This document shows, piece by piece, positions 23,110 to 33,775 of a stretch of DNA of 64,000 bases. Under the pieces are notes generated by a model. The model did not search any database, was not told the DNA's origin, and saw only the letters and a program-made list of their open reading frames with translations. The position numbers and the translations under genes were made by a program. Numbering within the stretch: the first letter of the stretch is position 1; each line of letters opens with the position of its first letter. Source of the stretch: Thamnaconus septentrionalis (lineage: Eukaryota; Chordata; Actinopteri; Tetraodontiformes; Monacanthidae); NCBI GenBank assembly GCA_009823395.1, contig CM020509.1:20097001-20161000 (forward strand), written 5' to 3'.

Positions 23110-23110
<1 letters not shown>
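22658..23110 (-). mobile_element. LTR-like interspersed repeat, minus strand
   Basis: On the minus strand it reads a TTTCCTGTTTTACTTTGA start, ACTTCCTG, CCCCTTGATTTTCACC, GATTGTCCTCACCTGTG, a CTATAAATAG TATA-like motif, AAATAAACAG as polyadenylation signal, and an end in CCCATGACA. The plus-strand segment at 51286-51460 matches its first third closely. The order of TATA-like motif, polyadenylation signal and GACA end is that of an LTR. I could not find a matching TGTC start, because the other side runs into the (CTAT)n array. Confidence 0.55.
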
Positions 23111-23183
<73 letters not shown>

Positions 23184-23195
23184 CTCTATCTATCT
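23110..23195. repeat. (CTAT)n microsatellite
   Basis: About 21 units with one CTCT interruption. It abuts the LTR-like repeat, whose other end at 22658 also touches TCTATCTATC (22643-22652). Confidence 0.96.
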
Positions 23196-23724
23196 GACGA
23201 ATGATGACAAATGATTCTAGTTTCTAGTTGTGTTAATGGTAAAATAAATAAATAAATAAATTAATATTATTTTTGTAAACGTGCAGCAGCAAAAAAAAAA
23301 AAAACAACAACCTGAAACTGGTCCAAAAAAAGTTCTCATCATCCTGATCCCTCCTGAGGGTGCCGGTTTATTTAGACATCTGTCGCTGCACAGGACTGCT
23401 GACACGTACACGCCGCAACATCTGGACAGCAGTCGCATCATCCCTGGCGGCGACGAATCCCTTCTATTGGTCCCCGGCGAGCGAGCAGGTGTTCAGCCGG
23501 ACTAACAAACTGACCGGGTGGAGACAGAGAGGACGGACAGACCCAGCTCACTCAGGATCGACAGAGCCGGTGCGATATTAGGTTTCAGTAACATCTCATC
23601 AGTGGCCCTCCCCTGGTTCTAGACTTTGGACTTTATCTATTTGCACATGTAAGTCTAAAATAGAACAAATGCATATACGCATCTAAGTTGATAGAGAGAA
23701 AGATACGAGTAATATGGGGGTGCA

Positions 23725-24000
23725 AGGCTTATACAATGACCTCACCTTGATCCTTGATCAATTTAAAGTTCATACGTACAGTATTTAAGTAAAGAAATAC
23801 ACCTTGTAATGACATAACACACCTTGTGCTTGAAAGAGAAAACATCAAAATAAAAATGAAATAAATTAAGAATTAAAAACAAAAAGTAAAATCAATGAAA
23901 AATAACTAATGATGATAATAGTAATCATAACAGCAGCAATAATGATGTTGCCACCACGGAAATCACCAAAATGGGTAAATCTGAGAAATCTGAGACGGGG
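23725..24000 (+). repeat. unclassified dispersed AT-rich repeat, copy A
   Basis: Shares ordered blocks with 41000-41215: an AAGGCTT-like start, AATGACMTCACCTTGATCC, an AAAGTAAAGAAATA word, CCTTGTG, AATAACTA.TAATGAT, ATAGTAA and AATGATG. Neither copy shows coding content or a terminus I recognise. Confidence 0.5.
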
Positions 24001-24244
24001 AATCTAACGACTCTGCTGCTGCTAATAAACCTGCGGGGCAAAAAAGAAGAAGGGGGAATTGGAAGTGTTCCCTTTTAGTACCACGCAGCGAACAAATGGA
24101 GCACAGAGATGCCACAGGGGGGCGATGGCGGTGCTACTCTCGGGAAATGAGTCATCGTGATGTGAAGCCGACACGGGTTCCCACAGAACAACGTTCCCAC
24201 CGCAGGAGGCCCAAGCGAGCAGGACAGCGGCTGATTTGTGGTTG

Positions 24245-24285
24245 ACGGCGGGGGGTCGGGTTTGGGGTTGGGGGGGGTGACGTAG
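24245..24285 (+). other. G-quadruplex-type G-run cluster
   Basis: G-runs of 6, 3, 4 and 8 follow one another with loops of 1-3 bases between 24248 and 24278, which meets the usual four-run G-quadruplex rule. The minus strand is the C-rich complement. Confidence 0.6.
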
Positions 24286-24360
24286 AAGGGGTGGGTGAGG
24301 AGAGGGGGGGCAAACTCCTCCTACTCCGGTGGTGACCTGCAGGGAGAATGAGGAAACTCT

Positions 24361-24540
24361 CTGCCTCATTTCAGCATCACGGCCGCCACCGTGACTGATG
24401 GGGTTAATTAGATGGCCGATGGTTTCCGGATCCGTCCCCATGGTGGTTCCAAACAAGCGGTTCTTGGGCCTCTAATGAGGCCATTTGCTGTCTGTTTTAT
24501 TGCTGCAAAAAGCCCAGAATGGTTCCGCGGGGAGGCGCCG
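24361..24540. promoter_or_regulatory. candidate conserved non-coding block
   Basis: Repeat-free block with TTAATTAG (24404-24411), CTAATGAGG (24471-24479) and TTTTATTG (24495-24502), all homeodomain-type words, in otherwise GC-balanced DNA. No terminus or frame explains it. Function is inferred only from motif density and composition. Confidence 0.3.
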
Positions 24541-25309
24541 TGCCTCTCTGCCGATGACACGCCGCTGTATCCTGATTCAGCTCAAACTCTCAACCAGGAA
24601 GTTTCCCAGTGACACTCCTGCACGGATCTCAGCAGATGCTTGGATCTGCCTCCAGACGAGGTCACCGTCTGAACCGTCACTGTGCAACTAACTTCACGTC
24701 AAAAATGCAAAACGTTAGAAAATTCCATCTGACTTCTGACTTTTCTGTTGAGAAGGTCAGTTCAGAAAACACTGAAGTTCTGAGGTAAAATAAGTGCCAC
24801 CAGTATAATCATTATCATCATGATTATTATTAAATCTAAAGTCGACTTTTGGCTTTTATGGAAGTTGTCTCTCTCTTCTTCTCCATTAAACATGTTTCTA
24901 TTTAAAAAAAACAAAAAAAAACGTCCCTGTCGAAAAGCTGAGTTTTAGCTCTCAGACATCCAAAGTATAGTATATATTTTCCAATGCCTTGGGAGTGGAA
25001 GTCCGACCTCAGGGGTCAAAGCCCCCGGTCACACTGTTGGAATCATAAATAAGACACGTGGACGGTGGTTGAGGTTCATATCTGAAGGATCAGCATGGTT
25101 CACCTGCTGCCTCCTGGCCTCCAGAGACCTGACCATCCACCTCCTCCACCTCCATCTCCCGATTCTGCACCTCCTCCTCCTCCATCTCCTTTTCTCAGAA
25201 TTGGAAAAACGAAAAATAAATATGTCAGCGAGACGTCAAATACTTGCTTGTGTTGTCCCCCGGGGGGGCAAACGCAGCACCGGAGCTCCCACTGAGTTCA
25301 GTAAAGACC
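24541..25309. other. no gene seen
   Basis: Mixed DNA with A-runs near 24905. The short plus frames at 25069-25386 have no motif. Confidence 0.4.
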
Positions 25310-25460
25310 AATTTGCCGTCCGCTTGATGAATTCTCAGCTTCCTGCAGACATTCATCTCCGCCGGGGAGGGGAGGGGCCTCCATGAAAGCCAAATAAATG
25401 GCCTTCTGAATGAATTAGTGGGTAGTGTAATCTATACAGACGCCATTACCATAACCCCCT
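25310..25460. promoter_or_regulatory. candidate conserved non-coding block
   Basis: Contains CAAATAAATGGCC (25391-25403), GAATTAGTG and GTGTAATCT, then GCCATTACCATAA. These are Hox/Cdx- and paired-homeodomain-like words in a repeat-free stretch. Purely compositional evidence. Confidence 0.3.
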
Positions 25461-25462
25461 CC

Positions 25463-25512
25463 TCACACACACACACACACAAGCGCGCATACACACACGC
25501 TCACACACATGC
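25463..25512. repeat. (CA)n microsatellite, interrupted
   Basis: CA runs interrupted by AGCGCGCAT and GCTC, giving alternating purine-pyrimidine DNA. Confidence 0.88.
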
Positions 25513-26039
25513 CCGGGGGTTACTCTCCTCTGCAAGTCTCTCAGTGGCAGCAGTCAGGTGATTTATTCATCAGGAGGTGTGCGGATGGCCAGAGGAGGTT
25601 TATCATCAGCAGCGGTCGGGGGAGGAAGGGTGCCTCTCAACCTCCGGATTAAAAAAAAAAAAAAATCACGTGGAGGTGGTGAGAGGCAAAGTTCAGGTCA
25701 GCAACAGCTGTAGCAAACATCTTGATCTTCACCATGACGGGAGCCGCTGCGGCCACAGACCGGTAACTTCGACCGAGACCACGGCACTGCATAGACATCA
25801 AGACCAAGACAAGACCAGTCTGGATCTGACCCAGGGAGGAGGTCGAGGGTCTGGGAGGAGGCCGAGGTACCTGCCTTGGCGGACGCCTGCTGCTGCTCCG
25901 CCTCCTTCAGGTCTGAGGCTGAACGGGACCAGAACTTCTTCAAGTCTCACAACATCTTCCAAATGATCCGGATGCTCAATGTCTGAAATCAAAAATCCCG
26001 AAAATGTCACTCCTGGAAACTGTCTGAGACAATTAGAAT
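25513..26039. other. no gene seen
   Basis: The plus frame 25577-25966 spans a poly-A run and has no domain. AGACCA/AAGACC words repeat near 25770-25820. Confidence 0.4.
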
Positions 26040-26320
26040 CTTAATTGAAACAGTTAAGAATAGCCTTTATTGTCACTGTACAAAACTTGAAATTTGGAGT
26101 GTGGCTCCTTTTTTTCCATTAGAAAACTTTCATTCTGGACAGAAGGTAACGCTGAGGGCACTGTATGACAAAATAGGATAAAATGAGGATAAGTCAAAAA
26201 TAATACATCTAAGAGAAATATGCACGTGTATATGTCAATTGTTTTTATGGATATGTACACAGTGCAGGTAAGAAGAGCAGGGAGCATTTGCACATTTATA
26301 ATGATCGGTTTCCCTGATTA
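26040..26320 (-). mobile_element. LINE/SINE 3' end, minus strand
   Basis: The minus strand ends TTTGTACAGTGACAATAAAGGCTATTC, a typical fish retroelement tail, preceded by a TACCTGCACTGTG-containing 3' untranslated segment. Only non-coding sequence remains. The exact family is not resolved. Confidence 0.5.
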
Positions 26321-26479
26321 TTAGATATGATTTAGGTTCTGTTATTGCATTTGCGGTAGTAAGCTTGAACTGTAATTTTGTAAAATGTTGTGGTCCTTTG
26401 GTGAGGGGTTTATTTTTCTTTTACAGGGCATAAAGGTGGGGGAGGTCAAAGTTCCATGGACATCCAATAAGACGAGCCG

Positions 26480-26570
26480 AGAAACAACTTTATTCATCCC
26501 GAAAAACTATGAAATTTCAGAGTTTGAGCAGTGGATATGGGAAAACGATACACAGGTGCTCTGATCTTAG
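26480..26570 (-). mobile_element. retroelement 3' tail fragment, minus strand
   Basis: The minus strand contains GAAATTTC, then CGGGATGAATAAAGTTGT, the tail signature of a common fish LINE. The copy is very short. Confidence 0.45.
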
Positions 26571-27264
26571 GTGAGGAAAAGATTTCATGTCTGGCTGTTT
26601 CCAAGCTGCCCTGTGCTGCGTATTCACAGTCGAGGCACATCCTGCCGAGCGTTCCCACAACGACCTCGCCCATTAAGCGCCACCTTCAGCGTAACTGAGT
26701 CTCTGTCGACATTAGCAGCCGCCCGCTCACACGACCGGCCGACCGTCCGTCCGTCCGTCCTCCGGCATTCAGATTTATCGTCCTCCTACGTCGCACGGCA
26801 AGGTTCACACGTAGGCGTAAGAGTAAAAAAAAATAAAAAAAAAGGCCAGCGGTTATTGATTAGTGGTGCTTAGCAGCTGTTGCTGTGTCACCTTCTGCAG
26901 CGTCACCCCCAGTGGGCGGAGGGAGTTTTTCTAAGGGAGCCATTGACACGAAGGCGGAGGAGGAAGTGAGGGGAGGGTGCAGGAGGGTTTGCAAGACGTG
27001 TAAACGGAGGAAAAAGGAGGGGAAAAAAAGACATTGGCTCTACTGCAGAGAGAAGGGCAGAGCTCGTAAAAACACAATAAAAACAAAACAAAACAAAACA
27101 TGGAAATCAAGCCGTGACTGCTGAACAGTGAGCCGGAGGAAGAGATGATGATAAAGTCGTGTGGTCATCAGAGTGATGAGACAAAACCAGGGTATCGGCC
27201 CAACTCTGCTGATCCAGACTCTCTTGGGCAGCCTCGAGGAGGACCGTTGTAAATGTGTTATTCC
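26571..27264. other. no gene seen
   Basis: Contains a (GTCC)n short run near 26745-26760 and an (AAAAC)n run near 27080. Frames here are Lys/Arg-rich by-products of purine tracts. Confidence 0.4.
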
Positions 27265-27425
27265 CCCCATCCTGGTGGTCTTGGCTCATCCAGGAGGTCT
27301 TCGATCCACCCTTGGAGGTTTTAATCCATCCCTTGAGGTCTTTAGCCATCTTCGAGGCATTTTACCATCCAGGAGGTCTTTTACAACCTTGGAGGTCCTG
27401 AATGATCCTGAAGGTCACAGCTCAT
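27265..27425 (+). repeat. degenerate minisatellite, CCAGGAGGTCTT core
   Basis: Six or more units of about 22-26 bp with the core CATCC..GGAGGTCTT, each slightly different (TGGTGGTC, GGAGGTC, TGGAGGTT, TGAGGTC, CGAGGCA, GGAGGTC). It resembles the array at 40046-40430 in its GGAGGTC core. Confidence 0.7.
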
Positions 27426-27659
27426 CATAGGGCCCAGACAGAGGGTGCCAAGAACAGCTCTCCGGGGAGGCCTCCTGATCAGGTGCCTGCACCACCTGCA
27501 CAGCAGGATCCTGAGACAAAGGAAGCGGAAAAAAGGACAAGCAAGAATGGCTGGTGAGGACGTGTTTTTCCTGCTCCCCGCTGGCGGCCAGACGCTGGTT
27601 TAACGGCACGGTCTAACGGTTGTCGACAAGCACAAGCGACGCACGACTCCTGTGCTTGG

Positions 27660-27860
27660 AGGCCGTTTGAAGAGTGATGGCAGAGCCGGTAATGGCACCA
27701 TTGATCGCTTCTCAATCGAGCAGCCAGCGGTTGCACAAATTGGACTTTTTTTTTTTTCACCCGCTCTATTTATTATCCAATTGCATCGTTGCGGTCGGAG
27801 GAATTTTAACAGAAAGTCACAGCGCTTGGAAAACGCCCAAGGCAATTGGTGCCCGCTTGC
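27660..27860. promoter_or_regulatory. candidate conserved non-coding block
   Basis: Repeat-free apart from a central T-run. Contains GGTAATGGCACCATTGATC, TTTATTATCCAATTGCAT and GGCAATTGG. Homeodomain- and CCAAT-like words are dense. Confidence 0.3.
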
Positions 27861-27864
27861 AGGG

Positions 27865-28060
27865 GGTCATATGTTAGAACCTGGAGATATAAACGCTGAA
27901 TGATCATGTAATCGTCACGGATATACTGTGATCACTTACGCGTATTCAAGTGCTCTGACTGGCAGAAAAAAACCGAAACTGGTTGCTATGGTAACACACG
28001 CTGGCCCTTCTGGTAATTTGAAGAATCCCTCGTGTGTTATTTTTATCTGCAGAGATAAAG
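27865..28060. other. no gene seen; two TATC/GATAA words
   Basis: Contains TCTGCAGAGATAAAG near 28048, a GATA-like word next to the inverted repeat that follows. Confidence 0.35.
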
Positions 28061-28165
28061 AGATCGGCCCCTACTTGCTTCTGATTGGCCACCGCTCCTT
28101 GCCTTCACCCCCTAAAATCCCATCCTTATTCCCTAACCCAATCAGTAGCAAGTAGGGGTGGGTCT
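28060..28165. repeat. inverted repeat with about 20-bp arms
   Basis: CCCCTACTTGCTTCTGATTGG (28068-28088) is nearly the reverse complement of CCAATCAGTAGCAAGTAGGGG (28138-28158), with one mismatch and a spacer of about 50 bases. GATC words lie outside both arms. It could be a short foldback element or a cruciform; no target duplication was resolved. Confidence 0.65.
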
Positions 28166-28499
28166 TTCCTGATCTCTGTTGCGGGAAAAGAAAAGCAATG
28201 AATCCCTCATCAGTAAACCCATTCAATCACAGTCTGCTGCCCCCCACAGTCTCTGGGTGGGAATTACAAACCAAAGGGGTCTTTGTTTGGGCCAAAAGTT
28301 GTATTTGGTTTATCACAGCGGGAGTGCTCAACTTCCTGTTTGCTGTGAGGCTAACGTTTCTACGACATAGCCCCGCCCACCTGTACCTGCCTCCCCCAAC
28401 CCTCCTCACTCCCCCCCAGGTTAAGACCGAACTCAAGTATTAATCATGAGAACGGTGTCAGGTGGGCAGCGTAGCTCTGAACTTTATTCAAGATTCATC

Positions 28500-28670
28500 T
28501 CGCTCTAATTAGCCGGGGCCCCGTGTAAAAATTAATCAGGTCTTAATTAAAAGATTAATCTGGAGAGTCTATCGGTGACACGAAGGCATCCATCAAGGTG
28601 ATTAACGCCGGCCCAATAATCAGCCGCGCTCCGCACCTCCTGGAGACGACGGATTTCATTTGAGCTCTGG
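28500..28670. promoter_or_regulatory. strong candidate conserved non-coding block
   Basis: Five TAAT-type words fall within 60 bp: TAATTA (28506-28511), ATTAATCA near 28531, the palindrome TTAATTAA (28543-28550), ATTAATC (28554-28560) and a CCAATAATCA word near 28613. A CATCAAGGTG TCF/LEF-like word lies at 28591-28600. The block has no repeat or coding signature. Among the candidates this has the densest homeodomain motifs. Confidence 0.38.
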
Positions 28671-30020
28671 CCTCGTCCGTTTTGTTTTACAGCACAGACA
28701 TGTTGATCACATGTTCTTTTCCTCTAGAACGTCTTTCACATAAAACAATGTTGGATTACTTTTTTTTTTTTTTCTACATTTTAGTTATTTTTTTTCAAAC
28801 GGTTTAATTCCATGAAACCTTCAGACTAGTAGCGCTAACTGCTAATAGCACTCAACAAGGGGTTGATAGTGGACAAGAAGTAGACGTAGTAATGGTACCG
28901 GGACAGTACTGGTTCTAAATTAGGTCTCTGAACAACATTAATAATGGATAATCAATGTGGATTCAAGTGGGGGAACAATACTTTTAAACCGTTGAAACAG
29001 CGGATTCTGTTCTACCAGTGGAACAGCTCCAGCCTTCCGATTGGTGGGAAGGGCAGGATGGGTTTCCTGTTTGTGACATAGCTCCACCCTCTCTGTCCAC
29101 AGAGGTTGCTGACTGGTCCAACTGGCTGATTCAGGATTCAGATCAGAGCATTTCAAGATGGATCAGAAAGCTGTTGTTTTCACATGCGTTGATTTTTAAC
29201 CAAGAATTTAAAACAGATGAGAAGAGCGACTGAAATTAAAAGTGAAACGCAACCTTGTTCTCCATTAAATCTAAAAAAATGGAACTGTTACAAAACCGAA
29301 AATGATGCGAAGTGAGACCAAACTGGGATCTGCATTTCGTTCGAGTTTAAACCTCGTCTTCTTAATTCTGTGACACTTAATTTTTTAATTTTTTAATTTT
29401 TAATTTGTGACAGCTCCCGCGGTGGATGCCAGCTGTGATTCTGTCTGGAGTTCCGTGACTCCGGCTGAGGTTTGAAAGACAAAAAAAAAAAAAAAAAAAG
29501 AAGGGGCCCGAGGACGCTGCCAAACCAGAGGGAGAAGCAGGTGAGGCACAACATGACCGCGCCAGCTTCTGGAAGTGACGTCAGCTCGAGGGGCCTTGAG
29601 CCTCCAGGGCTCAGCACCAGATGACCCTGAAAAAAAAAAAGTGGTGTTCATCCATCCGGAAAGAAACAGCGGCCACTAAACCTGAGCCGTAAAGTCTTAT
29701 CTGGGGCCGACACAGCGCCGCTGCTCCGCCGAGCGTCTCCAATCAGTGACGAATGGCCCTTTTTTATTTCACAGCGCCACCTCTGGTTAATGGCTGTGAC
29801 TTCCTGTTTAAAGGTGACGAGCAGCCGCTTCCTGCTCGCTGACTTCCACCTTATCGCTGTCGCCGTCCCTTTCCTCCCCCGGTGACTGTTTCCTGCTGGG
29901 ACAGTAAAGGTGCAGTAGAGCCAAATGAAATATTTGCATTTCATCCATGGACGTTGCACAATTGTGGGCCGGGGGCGGTGGCATCAGTGCGGTAAATCAG
30001 TGAAAAATAAAATAAATAAA
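28671..30020. other. no gene seen
   Basis: Contains T-runs near 28760, an A-run near 29480 and repeated TTTTTAATT near 29380-29405. Frames are short and motif-free. Confidence 0.4.
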
Positions 30021-30140
30021 CACACACACATGTATAAAATATAAATAAATATACATATGTATATGTATATACATATGTATATATATACATATACATACAT
30101 ATATATATATATATACACATGTATATATATGTATGTACGT
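30021..30140. repeat. AT-rich compound microsatellite (CA/TA/TATG)
   Basis: (CA)n passes into TATACATATG repeats and (AT)n, with self-complementary ATATGTATATACATAT segments. Confidence 0.9.
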
Positions 30141-30539
30141 ATTATGTTGTATAATCTATGTGTGTTGAAATGAGTGAAGCTATGTTCAAGTCTTAATTCT
30201 CAATTCAGATTCATAAATACGTTGGCATAAAAATGTAAAGCTCACCTGCAGCCAATTGGAATTTATTCACTAGAAAAAAAAATGATGCGCAGAAGGAGAA
30301 ACTTGTTGTTCATTTACAAATTAAAAAAGAAATGTAATGTAGCAATATATTTTTAAATCAATGGTTATAATCGTGTTAAACACTGAAAGAGAAAGAAAAA
30401 GAAAAAAACAAAACAAAAGTCAAATGACCAAAAAGCAGAAACTCTATGAGACACTTTTCAAATCTTAAGTGAACCATGGTAATCTTGATTGTTGTTGGGG
30501 CTCTTACTTTGAAAAGGTGCGCGCGCCCTTCCTGGACGG
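30141..30539. other. no gene seen; A-rich
   Basis: A-rich stretch including an AAAGAAAGAAAAAG run near 30390-30415. Confidence 0.4.
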
Positions 30540-30680
30540 TGAGCGGGGAGCGGCAATCGTGTGATTAATGGTGGGAGTAATGGTTCAGTCAGCGCCGCAC
30601 ACGACTTGGAGCTAACGGCTCGGCTCGGGGCCGCCTCTAATGGAAGTGGATGGCGAGTCACCTTCACGACCTCTGACACC
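30540..30680. promoter_or_regulatory. candidate conserved non-coding block
   Basis: GTGATTAATGG (30561-30571), GAGTAATGG (30575-30583) and CTAATGG (30637-30643) occur in GC-balanced, repeat-free DNA. Confidence 0.28.
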
Positions 30681-30689
30681 ACGCACACA

Positions 30690-31680
30690 AACACACTCAG
30701 GTTTTACATTCCGATACAGTCCTCTCTCTCTCTCTCCCTCTCTCTCCGACTGCGATGCCTCCTTCTTGGTTCTGTTGTTCTGTTGAAGGCAAACAGAGCG
30801 ACGTTCACACAGAAAGTGAACATAGATGAAAATACAAACACAACAAAAGACAGGGTTTTCTTTTTTTCTGTTTTCTCTTTATTATTATTATTATTTTTAA
30901 ATATCCTGCTAACATCTCTATAATATGGGGAACAAAGTCAACCAAACAGGAAGTGTCCTGCTGCAGGAAAGAGACAGACAAACAAAAAGAAGAAATTTTC
31001 CTGCCATCAAACTCTCCAAGATGTCTGTTGCCGCGCTAACATCTTCTTTGTGTTCACAGTTTGTGAACTTGACTTTGACATTGTCGGGGGACAGCGGCTA
31101 GTAGTGCCATCTACTGACAAAACCAGCCCAGTTTAGCAGCTCCAAACACGTGTGTTCATGTGTTTCCTTCTGTCTTCTTCTCCAGTGAAAATTTCCCTGA
31201 CTGTCGAGACGGACAAACTTCAACTGCAACACAGAGAATTTTCAAAATATTCAAAATATTTAAATGCTGCTGAAATATTACAAAGGCAGCCTTGTTTTTT
31301 TTTTTTTGTAGTTTATTTCCAGTTAAAATGCTCCCGAGAGACTCAGATGACTTCTGAATCATTTGTTCCGCTCGGCTGGGTTTCACTTTGCATCAAGGAG
31401 CCGGATGAAATTAAAAAGATGTTGAGACGGAAGCAAGGCGGGAATTTTCACTCCGCCGCCGCTGCCATCTCTCTGGGCTTCATGTCAAGTCTTTATCGTC
31501 GCACCAAAACAAGACGTAACAACAGTAAAAAAAACAAAACAAAACAAAAATGACAACAACACAGACTAATTAAGAACCAGGCCAACAGCTCAGAGAGAAC
31601 GTTTCCAGTCTTGGATGACCGGCTGATGGTTGTTAAGCGTCGGAAAAACAGGTGTTGGCTGCCGGTTTGCCATCTGTGTG
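30690..31680. other. no gene seen; short (CT)n at 30722-30746
   Basis: A small CT tract, then AT-rich DNA with a TTATTATTATTATT run near 30880. The frame 31152-31553 (plus) has no recognised domain. Confidence 0.4.
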
Positions 31681-31683
31681 AGT

Positions 31684-31972
31684 AAGGAAGAAGTCATGAG
31701 TCATGATTCAGGAGTCAGGAAGGAGTCATGAGCCAGGAAAGAGTCAGGAAGGAGTCAGGAAAAAGTCACAAGTCAGGCGTCAGGAAGGAGTCAGGAGTCA
31801 TAAGGAGTCAAGAAGGAGTTATGAGTCACGAGCAAGGAGTCAGGAAGGAGTCAAGAAGGAGTTATGAGTCACGAGCAAGGAGTCAGGAAGGAGTCATGAA
31901 TCATGAGTCAGGAGTCAGGAAAGAGTCAGGAATCATGCAGAAGTCAGGAAGGAGTCAGGAGTCAGATAAATT
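31684..31972 (+). repeat. degenerate minisatellite, GGAGTCATGAGTCAGGAA core
   Basis: About 290 bp built of GGAGTCA, GGAAGGAGTCA and TGAGTCA modules. One block, AAGGAGTTATGAGTCACGAG followed by CAAGGAGTCAGG, is repeated exactly (31812-31841 and 31856-31885). Many TGAGTCA words are AP-1 consensus sites, which arises from the unit itself. Confidence 0.9.
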
Positions 31973-31984
31973 GAGGAGTGTCAT

Positions 31985-32250
31985 TTCCTGATTTACGGCT
32001 CCTGTCTTGGTGTCTTCGTTTTCCCTCCTGAAAACAAAATAATAATAGTACTGGGGTTGACAATATAAAGTACGGCCGGTTGCCCAGGCGTACTTTGAAA
32101 ACCTCCGGGTCCGGGTCACCAGAACGCTCCATCCACTGGCCCGGTGGGGCCAGTAAGAAATAACACCCTAAAAAAAAAAAACAAGTACAAAAATCTAATT
32201 CCACATTAATTCCCTGTGAGTCTGTGTTTTGCAATTACTTCCGTGAAATC
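31985..32250. other. no gene seen
   Basis: Contains a short palindrome AAAGTACG...CGTACTTT (32067-32096). Confidence 0.35.
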
Positions 32251-32254
32251 ATCT

Positions 32255-33060
32255 CGATAACTACCGCTAACACGTTACGTGATCCTGACCAAAGACAGCC
32301 AGCGCTGTGCTCTCCATGGGACGTAAACATATCTCGTTCGCTCCCGCAGAACGCCTCCTTGCCCAGCTTCGTGTAAACGCCTAAACCGATCATTTCTGGA
32401 AACGCTGACGTCACAGCTCTAAACCCCACCCCCCACCTTGCAACCTGAGCGGCCGTGAGGTGCAGACGACCACTCATGACAACAACCACGTCAGACAGTG
32501 GACTTGTTACTGCTACTACTCAGCCTGCAGTCTTCCCATTAAACCTCCACTACAAAAAACTGCAAGCTCTTGTGAACAATAACACACGGTGCTCGTGGAT
32601 CGATCGTTGATTGTGTGCAAAGTAAAAAATAAACACAACATAAGCAATTTGCAAACCTCCTGTTTAACTTTTTTTATTGATTTTCTTTTGGGTCAGCGGA
32701 CTGGGATATTGAGGCAGGAAACCTAAATGAGAAAAAAGTTAGCAAACTTTTACTGGCAACTTTAAGATGGACCTCTTAAGGCTTTGTGTTCAAAAATAAC
32801 TGGAAGCAGCAGTTCAACTCTGCCATTTATCCACACCGTCTTTTCACGAGCGATCTTTCTTTCTGGGATATCAGTGGTGCTCATGTTGTTAGCGAACTAC
32901 TGCTTCTTTAAATACGGCGTGCTTCAGGTGTTCTTCTTCCTCGTTCCTTCTGGGAGTGAATTTACAGCGCAACACCAGGCCGGGCATAGGTACTACATCG
33001 TTTTCAGTCGGGCCAGTGGTTACAATAGTCGTACCAGTGGCAAATATCCCTTATTGTCGA
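32255..33060 (+). repeat. dispersed repeat family R2, copy 1
   Basis: Matches 46240-47040 in ordered blocks. The first block spans CTGAGCGGCCGTGAGGTGCAG to CAACAACCAC. The second spans TTTATCCACACCGTCTTTTC through TGTTGTTAGCGAACTAC. The third runs from CAGGTGTTCTTCTTCC to GCATAGGTACTACATCGTTTTC. About 320 bases (roughly 32497-32810) are extra here relative to copy 2. GTGTAAACG words near the edges suggest a TIR DNA element, but the termini were not resolved. Confidence 0.55.
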
Positions 33061-33199
33061 CTCCTAGTAGTAATTGAGGTGGAGCTAAAGTTTCCCTCAA
33101 ACTGGCGGCTGATCCGCTGTTTCCCGCTCCAGCGTCTGTGTTTTTCGGAGCCTGAACTGTGGCTGTGATTTCAGCAGCACAAACATCCGGAACGCCGCC

Positions 33200-33310
33200 G
33201 CCACCGACTCATTTGCATATCCAGATGTTTCACATTACGGCCGACTCTCAGCGAGAGCGCAACAGACGCTCATGATGAATTATGGCTACCTCGGAGGAAC
33301 GACTCCATGT
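33200..33310. promoter_or_regulatory. candidate conserved non-coding block
   Basis: Contains the octamer ATTTGCAT (33211-33218) immediately followed by the E-box CAGATG (33222-33227), and GATGAATTATGG near 33274. An octamer next to a proneural-type E-box is a plausible neural enhancer arrangement; this is inference. Confidence 0.33.
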
Positions 33311-33640
33311 CTGTGCCAACAAAACAAAAAAAATCATCCAAATCCAAAATGAAAGATGACTTTATTAAGACGGGAAAATTAAACATTAGGGCGCAGACAA
33401 TGAGAAAAAGAGGAAGCTAAAACTGATCTGGTGGAACACAAACTGGATGCTGCAGGTTTTTGGATATGGTTGTGTAACGCTGATAGAAAAAAAAATGGCA
33501 GCTGTGCAGGTCAGTGAACTGCTGGAAGGAAGGAAGCGGAACGACTGTCAGCCTGGAAAAACTTGCAAGGAGGTTGAGTCCCATTCCGAGGAACCTGTCC
33601 TGTTTCAGCTTGTTAGCACTGAAGACTAGCGAGAATCTAC
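33311..33640. other. no gene seen
   Basis: A/G-rich mixed DNA; the two short plus frames around 33447-33708 show no motif. Confidence 0.4.
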
Positions 33641-33642
33641 AG

Positions 33643-33775
33643 CACGGGTGTCAAGCTCAAATACACATTGGGGACACAATGTCAAACTTGGACAAAGTAG
33701 TGGGATAACATTGATATGTACTGATAAAATCATCCTCCAGATATAACAGTGAATCTTTTTTATATGGACGCCAAC
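33643..33775 (+). mobile_element. hAT (Charlie-like) left end fragment
   Basis: Starts CACGGGTGTCAAGCTCAAATACAC and contains CATCCTCCAGATATAACAGTGAA. Both match the 345-bp element at 50818-51162 and locate this as the left end of the same family. The right end was not found nearby. Confidence 0.6.

Noticed and set aside
31684..31972. Possible CRISPR-like array
   Set aside because: Units are irregular with no separate spacers, and the DNA is vertebrate; it is a degenerate minisatellite.
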